Source: Aldersonia sp. NBC_00410 (lineage in GTDB: Bacteria > Actinomycetota > Actinomycetes > Mycobacteriales > Mycobacteriaceae). Taken from it: a stretch of 64,000 nucleotides of DNA. This document shows, piece after piece, positions 48,517 to 56,089 of this stretch (the first letter of the stretch is position 1; each line of letters begins with the position of its first letter). Made by a program: the position numbers and the translations under genes. The notes beneath the pieces were generated by a model. The model worked only from the letters and a program-made list of their open reading frames with translations. It was not told the origin of the DNA and did not search any database. The stretch spans positions 612,456 to 676,455 of the forward strand of contig NZ_JAPENM010000003.1 in the NCBI RefSeq assembly GCF_026342035.1, given 5' to 3'.

Positions 48517-49469
48517 GAGACGGGTTCGCTGTGGTGCCCGGTCAGTGCCAGGAACACGTCGTCGAGCGAAGGCCGGCGCAGCGCCAGGTCGGCCAATTCG
48601 ATTCCCGCGGCGTCGAGCCGGGTCATCACCTCACCGAGCGTGGCCACGCCGCGCGCGGCGGGCAGCGAGAACCGGTCCGAGCCGGAAACGAGTTCGGTCG
48701 GCTCGAGATCGACGAGCAACGCATGGGCCTCGGCGAGCCGACGCGGATCGACGGGAACGACGTCGCAATGGGTGCCGCCGGTGCGTGCCTTGAGTTGCGC
48801 GGCGGTCCCTTCGGCTACCACGCCACCGTGATCGATCACGACGATGTTGTCGCTGAGCACGTCCGCTTCTTCGAGGTACTGCGTGGTGAGCAAGGTCGTG
48901 ATGCCGTCGGCCTTGAGTTCGGAGACCAGTGACCAGACCTGCTGGCGGCTGCGCGGATCCAGCCCGGTGGTGGGCTCGTCGAGGAACACCACCTCGGGGC
49001 GCACCACCAGCCCGCAGGCGATGTCGATGCGTCGCCGCATGCCACCGGAGTACGCCCCCACCCGGCGGCCGCCGTCGTCGGTGAGCTCGAACTGCGCGAG
49101 CAATTCGGTGGCGCGGGCGGTCGCGTCCGAGCGGGACAACCCGAGCAGCCGGCCGAACAGTTCGAGGTTCTCCCGCCCGGTGAGCATCTCGTCGAGCGCG
49201 GCGTACTGACCGGTGAGCATGATCGACCGGCGCACCGCGGCAGCGTCGCCGACCACGTCGTGGCCGGCGACGAGCGCGCGACCGGCGTCGGGTTTGCGCA
49301 GCGTGGCAAGGATGCTCACCGTCGTGGTTTTGCCGGCACCGTTGGGGCCGAGCAGGCCGAGCACCGTGCCGCGCGGAACGGTGAAATCGACACCGCGCAA
49401 CGCGACGTGGTCGCCGAAGGACTTCTGCAGTCCCTCGACGACGATGGCGTGATCCGACGAGGCGGTCAC
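48513..49469 (-). CDS. DrrA-like ABC transporter ATPase
   Basis: A 318-residue ABC ATPase. Walker A is GPNGAGKTT near residue 40, signature YSGGMRRRIDIA, Walker B VVFLDEPTTGLDPRSR, and switch TTQYLEEAD, with a DrrA-type C-terminal extension. Its GTG overlaps the lipoprotein stop (GTGA). It powers the two ABC-2 permeases downstream. The position in an iron-boxed operon points to siderophore export rather than drug resistance. Confidence 0.9.
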   Translation of the reverse strand: MTASSDHAIVVEGLQKSFGDHVALRGVDFTVPRGTVLGLLGPNGAGKTTTVSILATLRKPDAGRALVAGHDVVGDAAAVRRSIMLTGQYAALDEMLTGRENLELFGRLLGLSRSDATARATELLAQFELTDDGGRRVGAYSGGMRRRIDIACGLVVRPEVVFLDEPTTGLDPRSRQQVWSLVSELKADGITTLLTTQYLEEADVLSDNIVVIDHGGVVAEGTAAQLKARTGGTHCDVVPVDPRRLAEAHALLVDLEPTELVSGSDRFSLPAARGVATLGEVMTRLDAAGIELADLALRRPSLDDVFLALTGHHSEPVS

Positions 49470-50461
49470 GGTTGCCGACCGACCTTCACCAGCGTTGGCT
49501 CGAGCTGGTCGAGCACATAGGGCAGGGAGAGCGGCGTCGGCATGTTCATGCCAGTGCCGGTGACGATGTCGATGAACGCGAGCCCACCGTTGCGGACCGC
49601 CGGGAGGTCCGCATACCCGGGCAGCGATGTGAACGCCTGCTCCATCCCCGGTGCTGCGGTGGCGACGAGCAGATCGGCATCGAGGTCGGCGACGCGTTCG
49701 GGAGACAGCGCGATCCGGCCGCCCATCGACCCCGCCTCGTCGACGAGTTGCTGCGGCAGCACCATGCCCAACTCGGTGAACAGTGCGCTCGAACCGTCGT
49801 TCGGATCCGCGAGCACCATCAGCTGAGTCGGCGACGCGAGATAGGCGGTGAGGAAGGTCTTGCCGGCCAGGCCGGGATTGGCGTCCCGGATTCCGGTGAT
49901 CCGGCCTTCGATCTCGTTGATCACCTGCGTGGCCTCGTCCGGCTTGTGGTAGATCTTGCCGAGCGTGCTGACCTGGTCCTGCCACTTCTCGATCTGGGCG
50001 GTGGACAGGTTGGCAATCGTCGGCGCGAGCGCCGAGAGCTTGTCGAAAGTCGTTTTGTCGGCACCGAACCCGGGCGCGAGGATCAGATCGGGGTTGAGTT
50101 CGGCGACCTGTTCGACGATGTCGCCCTGTGGATCGATCTTCGCGGCCTGCGACATTTCTGGGGGATCCCACGGCGCGGCCCGACCGCCTGTGCTCATCGA
50201 AACGAGGTCGAGGTAGCCGACCGGTGTGACGCCGAGCGCCTGTGAGGCGTCGGCCCACTGACTCCCGAGCGCGACCACGCGTTCCGGCACGCCCTCGATG
50301 GTGGTCTGCCCCTGGGCATGGTCGATGGTGACGGCGTCACCGGATCCGCTCTGCTCACCGCTGCTGTCGCCACTGCAGGCGACGAGCCCGACAGCCATCG
50401 AAGCGGCGATCGCCGCCAGTGCCAGACGACGGAAAAACCCTCGCCCGCGGTCGCGTGACAT
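49466..50461 (-). CDS. FecB/TroA-type siderophore-binding lipoprotein
   Basis: A 331-residue binding protein with a lipoprotein signal ending in L-V-A-C near residue 29. The mature part carries the class III binding-protein elements PERVVALGSQWADASQALG, AELNPDLILAP and LPAVRNGGLAFI. It would capture ferric siderophore outside the membrane. AGGAG lies before the ATG at 50461, and an iron box upstream. It heads a four-gene operon with an exporter, while no FecCD-type import permease is in the window. Confidence 0.9.
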   Translation of the reverse strand: MSRDRGRGFFRRLALAAIAASMAVGLVACSGDSSGEQSGSGDAVTIDHAQGQTTIEGVPERVVALGSQWADASQALGVTPVGYLDLVSMSTGGRAAPWDPPEMSQAAKIDPQGDIVEQVAELNPDLILAPGFGADKTTFDKLSALAPTIANLSTAQIEKWQDQVSTLGKIYHKPDEATQVINEIEGRITGIRDANPGLAGKTFLTAYLASPTQLMVLADPNDGSSALFTELGMVLPQQLVDEAGSMGGRIALSPERVADLDADLLVATAAPGMEQAFTSLPGYADLPAVRNGGLAFIDIVTGTGMNMPTPLSLPYVLDQLEPTLVKVGRQP

Positions 50462-50523
50462 CAACACTGCTCCTAATTTCCCTCCGAGGAGGGTGTCGTT
50501 GTACCTCTCCGGCGGAGGTTATC

Positions 50524-50542
50524 TTTGCATAGCCTTACCTGA
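50524..50542 (-). promoter_or_regulatory. IdeR-type iron box before the lipoprotein/exporter operon
   Basis: On the reverse strand TCAGGTAAGGCTATGCAAA agrees with about 14 of 19 consensus positions, 63 bp before the lipoprotein start. A weaker second copy (TTAGTCTTAGCTTAC) lies next to it at about 50543-50557. The divergent gene at 50663 might share the control. Confidence 0.7.
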
Positions 50543-50662
50543 GTAAGCTAAGACTAAGCGTGCGTCCAGTCCCGGGTGGACCGGGCTGTGCGCATCAACA
50601 TTGGGGACGCCATCGCCGGCACGCGTGGCCCGGGGTGGAAATCGAGAATCGGTGAGGATGCA

Positions 50663-51355
50663 ATGAGTGGACGAGATGGTTCGGCTTCGATGGTGACGGT
50701 GGCCGTATCGGCGGGCGTGTCCGCCGTGGTCTCGGCGATCGTGGTGACGATCGGTGTGGTCGGCGTGATGTTGGTCGACGACGGTCCGGCTGCCCCGCAG
50801 ACGGTGGTGGCGCTGCCCGCCGCTGCCGCTCCCGCTCCGGTCGCTGCGGCGGCGCCTGTTGCGCCGGCCCCCGCTCCAGCCCCCGCGAAGGCTCCGGCCC
50901 CCGCTCCGGCTCCGGCCGCAGCGCCTGCCGCTGCGCCCGCTCCCGCGGTGGCCGCGCCTGCCCCCGAGCCGGCGCCCGTGGCGACCGCCGAGCCGATCGC
51001 CGCACCCGCGCCGCTGTCCGAGCAGCAGCTGACCGGGAAGCTGCAGGTGCTGCTCAACCAGAACTCTGCACCGGACGCCAGGGCCGCGGAACTCGAATCC
51101 GGCAATGCGGGACTGGGGACGGTTGGCCAGATCGCGAACATGCTCGCCTCCGCAGGCCCGATCTTCTCCTGGGCGGTCGTCGGGCCGGTCACCGTCGACG
51201 GTGACCGGATGGATGCGCAGCTGAAGATGTCGGTCGTCGGCATGGGCGACCGGTTCCTGCCACTGTCCTGGACGTGGGTCGACGGCACCTGGAAGTTGTC
51301 CAACCAGAGCTCGTGCGACATCGCCGGATACGCGATGGTGGCCTGCACGATCTGA
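50663..51355 (+). CDS. MTB12/CFP2-like membrane-anchored antigen homologue
   Basis: A 230-residue protein with a single N-terminal transmembrane segment (about residues 10-40), a 75-residue Ala/Pro linker, and a C-terminal domain (about 118-230) like low-molecular-weight antigen MTB12: LLNQNSAPDARAAELESGN, GPVTVDGDRMDAQLKMSV and WVDGTWKLSNQSSC. In M. tuberculosis the MTB12 gene lies next to mbtH at the end of the mbt cluster, so the neighbourhood is conserved. Function is unknown. GGTGAGGAT lies before the ATG. Confidence 0.8.
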   Translation: MSGRDGSASMVTVAVSAGVSAVVSAIVVTIGVVGVMLVDDGPAAPQTVVALPAAAAPAPVAAAAPVAPAPAPAPAKAPAPAPAPAAAPAAAPAPAVAAPAPEPAPVATAEPIAAPAPLSEQQLTGKLQVLLNQNSAPDARAAELESGNAGLGTVGQIANMLASAGPIFSWAVVGPVTVDGDRMDAQLKMSVVGMGDRFLPLSWTWVDGTWKLSNQSSCDIAGYAMVACTI

Positions 51356-51400
51356 TTCGGACTGGCCGCACCCGGGCTGTCCGTGACTAGACTCGCCCGG

Positions 51401-52279
51401 GTGACCAAATGGACTGCCAGCGACATCCCAGCGCAAGACGGCCGGACGTTCATCGTGACCGGCGCCAACAGCGGGCTCGGTGCGGTCACGGCGCGCGAAC
51501 TCGCTCGCGCCGGCGCCAGCGTCGTGCTCGCGTGCCGCAACACAGACAAGGCCGACGAGGTCGCCCGGTCGATCGGATCGAATGCGTCCGTGGCCAAGCT
51601 CGACCTGGCCGACCTCGCCTCGGTGCGCGCGTTCGCCGAATCCGTCGACCGGGCCGATGTGCTCGTCAACAACGCCGGTGTGATGGCGGTGCCGCAGCGC
51701 AAGACGGCAGATGGCTTCGAGATGCAGTTCGGCACAAACCATCTCGGACATTTCGCACTGACCGGGCTGCTGCTGCCCAAGATCGCCGACCGCGTCGTCA
51801 CACTGTCCAGCGGGGCGCACGCCGCAGGCAAGATCGATCTCGACGACCCGAACTGGGAGCACCGCCGATACCAGCGCTGGTCTGCCTACGGTCAGTCGAA
51901 GCTTGCCAACCTGCTGTTCATGCGTGAGCTTCAGCGGCGGCTGGAGGCGTCGGGTTCTACGGTGACATCGACCGCCGCCCATCCCGGCTACGCGGCGACG
52001 AACCTGCAGTCGCATACCGAATCGTGGTACGACCCGCTGATGATGCTGGGCAACAAGGTCCTGGGGCAGAGTGCCGAAATGGGTGCGCTGCCCACGCTGT
52101 TCGCGGCGACGTCCCCGGATGCCGTTGCCGGCGAGTTCTACGGTCCCGGCGGTTTTGGCGGGATGCGCGGCTATCCGACGACCTCGAAATCCACGTCGGC
52201 ATCCAAGGACGAGACGGTGGCCCGCGGACTGTGGGAGCTGTCCGAAAAGCTCACCGGCGTGACCTTCGCGTTCGGCTAG
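51401..52279 (+). CDS. Short-chain dehydrogenase/reductase
   Basis: A 292-residue SDR of the retinol-dehydrogenase/WW-oxidoreductase-like group. TGANSGLGAVTAREL is the cofactor site, NNAGVM and the N-x-LGHF motif follow, with catalytic YGQSKLAN. GTG at 51401 is preferred over the one at 51383 because family members begin KWTASDIP. Substrate is unknown. It is convergent with the ohr gene. Confidence 0.85.
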   Translation: MTKWTASDIPAQDGRTFIVTGANSGLGAVTARELARAGASVVLACRNTDKADEVARSIGSNASVAKLDLADLASVRAFAESVDRADVLVNNAGVMAVPQRKTADGFEMQFGTNHLGHFALTGLLLPKIADRVVTLSSGAHAAGKIDLDDPNWEHRRYQRWSAYGQSKLANLLFMRELQRRLEASGSTVTSTAAHPGYAATNLQSHTESWYDPLMMLGNKVLGQSAEMGALPTLFAATSPDAVAGEFYGPGGFGGMRGYPTTSKSTSASKDETVARGLWELSEKLTGVTFAFG

Positions 52280-52289
52280 GGGCCGGGCG

Positions 52290-52337
52290 TCAGTCTTCGG
52301 CGATAACCAGCCCGACTCAGTCTTCGGCGATCACGAG
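52290..52337. repeat. 27-bp tandem duplication at the end of ohr
   Basis: The last 21 bases of ohr (52317-52337, including the stop) recur at 52290-52310 with 19 of 21 identical. The period is 27 bases, so the copy keeps the frame: after the true stop, reverse-strand translation gives V-G-L-V-I-A-E-D and a second stop. This is a recent tandem duplication that leaves the protein unchanged. Confidence 0.7.
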
Positions 52338-52739
52338 ATCGACGTCGATGTTGCCGCGGGTGGCGTTGGAATACGGGCACACCTGATGCGCCTTGTCCGT
52401 CAGTGCCGCCGCTTCGTCCTTTCCGACGTTCGGCAACGAAATCTCCAGAGTGACGGTCAGTCCGAAGCCGCCGTCGTCGGTCGGACCGAGCCCGACCCGG
52501 GCGCCGACCGCCGAGTCGGTGACATCGGCCTTCGCCTGCCCGGCGACCAGTCGCAACGCGGAGTGGAAGCACGCCGCGTAGCCGATCGCGAACAACTGCT
52601 CGGGGTTGGTGCCCTCGCCGCTGCCGCCCAGTTCGGGTGGCGCCGCGAGCACTACGTCGACCTTTCCGTCGCTGGTGCGGCCGTGGCCGTTGCGGCCGTC
52701 ACCGGTGGCGAGTGCTTCGGCGGTGTAGAGAACCTTCAT
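52317..52739 (-). CDS. ohr: Organic hydroperoxide resistance protein (Ohr/OsmC)
   Basis: A 140-residue peroxidase of the Ohr family. The two catalytic Cys are in GYAACFHSAL (about residue 58) and HQVCPYSNATRGNIDV (about 122), and the N-terminus (KVLYTAEALATGDGRNGH) is typical. It reduces fatty-acid and other organic hydroperoxides in the cytoplasm using lipoyl thiols. Its ATG shares ATGA with the stop of ohrR, so the two are one operon. Confidence 0.92.
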   Translation of the reverse strand: MKVLYTAEALATGDGRNGHGRTSDGKVDVVLAAPPELGGSGEGTNPEQLFAIGYAACFHSALRLVAGQAKADVTDSAVGARVGLGPTDDGGFGLTVTLEISLPNVGKDEAAALTDKAHQVCPYSNATRGNIDVDLVIAED

Positions 52740-53191
52740 TGTTCCTCTTTCGTTTGTTGGAAATCACGGATCGAATTAGTGAGCCGGACAAGGGATTCGC
52801 GCAGTGCAACGAGTTCCTCGGCAGGTAGGTTGGACGCCTGCGCCAACGAGCGCGGCACCCGCACGGCGCGATCCTGCAGGTTGCGACCGGCCTCGGTCAG
52901 GTGAATCGCGACCCGTCGCTCGTCGCTCTGGAGCCGCTGTCGCTCGATCAGGCCGCTCGCGGCAAGCCGCTTGAGCAATGGCGAGACGGTGCCGGTGTCC
53001 AGCGCCAGCCGCGTGCACAACTCGCCGACCTGCTGGCCGTCGTGCTCCCACAAAGCAAGCAGCACGAGATATTGCGGATAGGTGAGCCCGAGCTCGTCGA
53101 GCAGCGGGCGGTATACCGAAGTCGTCGCCCGCGCCGCGGCATGGAGGGCGAAGCACACCTGCCGGTCGAGAGCGAGTTCTGCGTACACCAC
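52736..53191 (-). CDS. ohrR: OhrR-type MarR regulator
   Basis: A 151-residue MarR protein. It begins LDRQVCFALHAAAR, where the N-terminal Cys is the peroxide-sensing residue of OhrR, then LGLTYPQYLVLLALWEHDGQ, and LLKRLAASGLIERQRLQSDERR as HTH and wing. The start is uncertain: GTG at 53191 or 53188, or 53206; no strong Shine-Dalgarno. It is expected to repress ohr and itself until oxidised. A palindrome overlaps its promoter. Confidence 0.88.
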   Translation of the reverse strand: MVYAELALDRQVCFALHAAARATTSVYRPLLDELGLTYPQYLVLLALWEHDGQQVGELCTRLALDTGTVSPLLKRLAASGLIERQRLQSDERRVAIHLTEAGRNLQDRAVRVPRSLAQASNLPAEELVALRESLVRLTNSIRDFQQTKEEQ

Positions 53192-53203
53192 TAGAAAATA
53201 GCT

Positions 53204-53223
53204 CACAATAATGTTGTGCACAA
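53204..53223. promoter_or_regulatory. Likely OhrR operator, overlapping palindromes
   Basis: CACAA-TAATG-TTGTG (53204-53218) overlaps the perfect palindrome TTGTGCACAA (53214-53223). It lies between ohrR and the divergent TetR gene in a local A+T-rich patch. The site could serve OhrR, the TetR protein, or both. Confidence 0.5.
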
Positions 53224-53290
53224 TCGAGTTCCTCGAAGGTCAACAAAAAGAAACAGTGACGGTTTACGGTTTATCTGGCATGCTCGCGAT

Positions 53291-53935
53291 ATGGCACCCG
53301 CCCGAACTCGACGAACTCAGGCCGAACGAACGGACGCCACGCGGCGGCTACTGCTCGACGCGACGTTCGAGTCGCTGGTTGAGGCCGGGTTCAAGGGGAC
53401 GACGACCACCGCGGTCGCCCATCGCGCGGGAGTGTCGATGGGGGCGCTGCTGCACCATTTCCCGACGAAAGCCGATCTCCTCACTGCCGCCGTCGTGCAC
53501 TCTTTCGACCGCCGTATCGAAGAATTCGGGCTCCTGATGGCGGGTCTGGATGCAGCGGCGGACAAACTCGACGCGGCGATCGATCTGCTGTGGTCGATGT
53601 ATTCGCGCCCCACCCTGACCGCGTGGCACGAGTTGTGGGTGGCGGCGAGGACCGATCCGGCCCTGGCGGCTGCCGTCATCGAAATCGATCGGCAATTCAT
53701 GGCGGCCAGCCAACGGGTTTACGTCGAACTGTTCCCGGTCGACGAAAGCGCCCACAGTCCGTCCGATCACGGAATCGGACTGCACGTCATCTATGCGCTG
53801 CTCGACGGGTTGGCCACGTCGCGATCGATCGACGGCTACGAGCCGCACCCCACCGAAGCGGTTCTGAACCTCTTCAAAACGATGCTCCGGCTCACCCTCG
53901 CACAATCGGATACCGGCACGAAGGAGTCACAGTGA
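53291..53935 (+). CDS. TetR family transcriptional regulator
   Basis: A 214-residue TetR protein. The HTH spans about residues 15-60 (LLLDATFESLVEAGFKGTTT, GVSMGALLHHFPTKADLL); the ligand domain (AAIDLLWSMYSRPTLTAWHE) is variable. The ATG at 53291 has almost no leader signals and may be leaderless. It overlaps the next gene by 4 bp (GTGA) and probably controls it. Confidence 0.88.
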   Translation: MAPARTRRTQAERTDATRRLLLDATFESLVEAGFKGTTTTAVAHRAGVSMGALLHHFPTKADLLTAAVVHSFDRRIEEFGLLMAGLDAAADKLDAAIDLLWSMYSRPTLTAWHELWVAARTDPALAAAVIEIDRQFMAASQRVYVELFPVDESAHSPSDHGIGLHVIYALLDGLATSRSIDGYEPHPTEAVLNLFKTMLRLTLAQSDTGTKESQ

Positions 53936-54789
53936 ACGCGATCCCCGGCACCGCAAAGCAGGTGGTGCGCGCCCGCCGCATCCAATTCGACTATCCCACT
54001 GGGTCGCTCGACCGGCACTATGTGGGCGGCGACCTGGTGATGAGCCATCTCATCGCCTACCTGTCGGCGACCTTCCCCGAAGGTGAGGACTTCTTCGTCC
54101 GCTCCGTCCGCCGTTTCGCCGACCAGGTGACCGATCCCGAATTGCGGTCCCGGGTCCAGGGATTCATCGGCCAGGAGGTCACCCACGGTCGTGAGCACCG
54201 AGCGCTGAATGAGCGTCTGCACCAGATGGGCTACCCGACCCGCCGCGCGGACCGCGCGATTCGTCGTGTTCTGTCGTTGTACGAGCGAAGATTGCCGGCC
54301 ATCACGTGCCTGGCGATAACGGCAGCTTTCGAGCACTACACCGCCGTGCTCGCCGAAACGCTACTCGTCGACGACCGGGCACAAGCGCTGCTCGGATCGA
54401 CCGAAGTGCGTTCGATGCTGCTGTGGCACGCCATCGAGGAGTCCGAACACAGGTCCGTCGCCTTCGACGTCTACACATTGGCCGGCGGCACCGAACGCCG
54501 CCGCATCTGGGCAATGCGGTACGCCACGATCGCCTTCACGGCAGGTGCGGTCGTGTTTACCGCCGCCTCGCTGCTCGGCGACCGAGCGGCATACAACCCG
54601 ATCCGACTCGGACACAGCATTGCCGAGTTGCGGCACTCGCCGTTTTGCAACCGCCGTGTCCTTCGCCGCTTGCGCGCCTACAACCGGCCAGGTTTCCACC
54701 CCGACGACACCGACAACACGGCACTGTTGGAGCACTGGACTGCCGCCCTGTTCGGTGCACAGGGCGCTCTGGTCGGCCACCTGCACTGA
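53932..54789 (+). CDS. Metal-dependent hydrolase-family (ferritin-like) protein
   Basis: A 285-residue protein of the COG3687/PF10118 'predicted metal-dependent hydrolase' family. Glu/His pairs that could bind two metals are in GQEVTHGREH, FEHYTAVLAE and WHAIEESEHRSVAFD, in a helical bundle. The C-terminus has a hydrophobic stretch (FTAGAVVFTAASLL) that may associate with membrane. It is co-transcribed with the TetR gene. Substrate unknown. Confidence 0.8.
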   Translation: MNAIPGTAKQVVRARRIQFDYPTGSLDRHYVGGDLVMSHLIAYLSATFPEGEDFFVRSVRRFADQVTDPELRSRVQGFIGQEVTHGREHRALNERLHQMGYPTRRADRAIRRVLSLYERRLPAITCLAITAAFEHYTAVLAETLLVDDRAQALLGSTEVRSMLLWHAIEESEHRSVAFDVYTLAGGTERRRIWAMRYATIAFTAGAVVFTAASLLGDRAAYNPIRLGHSIAELRHSPFCNRRVLRRLRAYNRPGFHPDDTDNTALLEHWTAALFGAQGALVGHLH

Positions 54790-54810
54790 CAACCTGCTAC
54801 AGTGCCCGTC

Positions 54811-54879
54811 ATGCAGCGCACGTATTTCTGGTTTAGCAAGCCGGCCCTGGGTGGGTCGGTCTGCGACGCCGCTTTGTGA
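54811..54879 (+). CDS. Attenuator leader peptide, Tyr-Phe-Trp-Phe rich
   Basis: A 22-codon frame, too short for ordinary gene calls, begins ATG at 54811 and stops at 54879. Residues 5-8 are Y-F-W-F, all aromatic amino acids made by the pathway that the downstream gene starts. The frame is followed by a terminator and then DAHP synthase. This is the layout of ribosome-mediated attenuation, known for trp leaders and reported for an aromatic leader before aroF in Corynebacterium glutamicum. Function is inferred from arrangement. Confidence 0.75.
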   Translation: MQRTYFWFSKPALGGSVCDAAL

Positions 54880-54898
54880 CGCGCTGACACAACCACCC
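54848..54898 (+). promoter_or_regulatory. Candidate antiterminator pairing in the aromatic leader
   Basis: GGGTGG near 54849 can pair with CCACCC at about 54893-54898, just before and touching the left arm of the terminator. When a ribosome stalls at the aromatic codons this pairing could displace the terminator stem. The alternate stem is short and was found by eye only. Confidence 0.4.
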
Positions 54899-54927
54899 CG
54901 AGCCGGATCAACCGGCTCGGTTTTTTT
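54898..54927 (+). terminator. Rho-independent terminator/attenuator before DAHP synthase
   Basis: CCGAGCCGG-ATCAA-CCGGCTCGG is a perfect 9-bp stem with a 5-base loop, directly followed by seven T. It lies 19 bp after the leader stop and about 48 bp before the DAHP synthase start. It is the only strong intrinsic terminator seen in the window. Confidence 0.9.
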
Positions 54928-54975
54928 ATGCGGGCCGGCCACCATCGAAGGCCACACCCAAAGGAACCCGCACAG

Positions 54976-56079
54976 ATGACCCCCGCACAGATGTCCACGG
55001 CAACGTCCGCCGCCAATCTCGACGATCAGCGGACCATCAGCATCAGCCCCCTCGTTTCGCCCGCGCAGCTGCGCACCGAACATCGCCCGGACGACGCCGC
55101 CATCGCCACCGTGCGCTCGGGCCGCGCCGACACCGTCGAGGTGCTCGACGGCCGCGACGACCGCCTGATGGTGATCGTCGGCCCGTGCTCGGTGCACGAT
55201 CCGGCCGCCGCGATGGACTACGCGCAGCGCCTCGCCTCCAAGGCCGCCGATCTCGGCGACCGGCTACACATCGTCATGCGGGTCTACTTCGAGAAGCCGC
55301 GGACCACGCTCGGCTGGAAGGGCCTGATCAACGATCCGCACCTGGACGGCAGCTTCGACATCAACACCGGTCTCGCGATCGGCCGTCAGCTGCTCGTCGA
55401 CGTCAGTTCGCTCGGGCTTCCGGTCGCGTGCGAGTTCCTCGATCCGATCACCCCGCAGTACATCGCCGACCTGGTCAGCTACGGCGCGATCGGTGCCCGC
55501 ACCGCCGCCAGCCAGGTACACCGCCAGCTGTCCAGCGCGCTGTCGATGCCGGTCGGCATCAAGAACGGCACCGATGGTGACGTGCAGGTCGCGGTCGACG
55601 GTGTCCGCGCCGCTGCCGCGAGCCACGTGTTCCCCGGCACCGACCTCGACGGCCGCGCCGCGCTGATCCGGACCGTGGGCAACCCCGACTGCCACGTCAT
55701 CCTGCGCGGCGGCAGCGCCGGAACGAACTTCGACGCCGCATCCACCGCCGACGCGCTTGCACGACTCGACAAGGCGGGTCTGCCCGGCCGGGTCGTGATC
55801 GACGCCAGCCACGGCAACAGCAGCAAGGACCACAACAAGCAGGCCGTCGTGGTTGCCGACGTCGCCGCGCGCGTTGCCGGTGGTGGGCGCGCGGTCGTCG
55901 GTGTGATGCTGGAGAGCTTCATCGAGGCGGGTCGTCAGGACCTCACTCTCGGCAAGGCCGACGAGTTGACCTACGGGCAGTCGATCACCGACGCGTGCAT
56001 CGACTGGGACACCACAGCCGAACAGCTGGATATCCTCGCCGACGCCGTTTCGAAGCGACGGAACGCCGCGGTTCTGTGA
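54976..56079 (+). CDS. DAHP synthase (class I, first step of the shikimate pathway)
   Basis: A 367-residue 3-deoxy-D-arabino-heptulosonate-7-phosphate synthase of the AroF/AroG/AroH type. IVGPCSVHDP, MRVYFEKPRTTLGWKGLIND, GIKNGTDG and IDASHGNSSKDH are the phosphoenolpyruvate, metal and phosphate sites. AAAGGAA precedes ATG 54976; another ATG lies at 54991. The upstream leader and terminator indicate attenuation by aromatic amino acids. Through chorismate it also feeds salicylate made by the MbtI-type gene in the window. Confidence 0.92.
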   Translation: MTPAQMSTATSAANLDDQRTISISPLVSPAQLRTEHRPDDAAIATVRSGRADTVEVLDGRDDRLMVIVGPCSVHDPAAAMDYAQRLASKAADLGDRLHIVMRVYFEKPRTTLGWKGLINDPHLDGSFDINTGLAIGRQLLVDVSSLGLPVACEFLDPITPQYIADLVSYGAIGARTAASQVHRQLSSALSMPVGIKNGTDGDVQVAVDGVRAAAASHVFPGTDLDGRAALIRTVGNPDCHVILRGGSAGTNFDAASTADALARLDKAGLPGRVVIDASHGNSSKDHNKQAVVVADVAARVAGGGRAVVGVMLESFIEAGRQDLTLGKADELTYGQSITDACIDWDTTAEQLDILADAVSKRRNAAVL

Positions 56080-56089
56080 CGATGGAGGC

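Noticed and set aside
48513..49469. ATPase as part of a FecCDE-type siderophore importer
   Set aside because: Its permeases are ABC-2 type and the ATPase has a DrrA-like C-terminus, so export is favoured.
50810..51000. Ala/Pro repeat tract in the MTB12-like gene as a possible repeat array or CRISPR
   Set aside because: It is low-complexity coding for a linker, with irregular units and no conserved spacers.
54928..54975. ATG at 54928 as start of DAHP synthase
   Set aside because: It abuts the T-run of the terminator and has no Shine-Dalgarno; ATG 54976 has AAAGGAA upstream.
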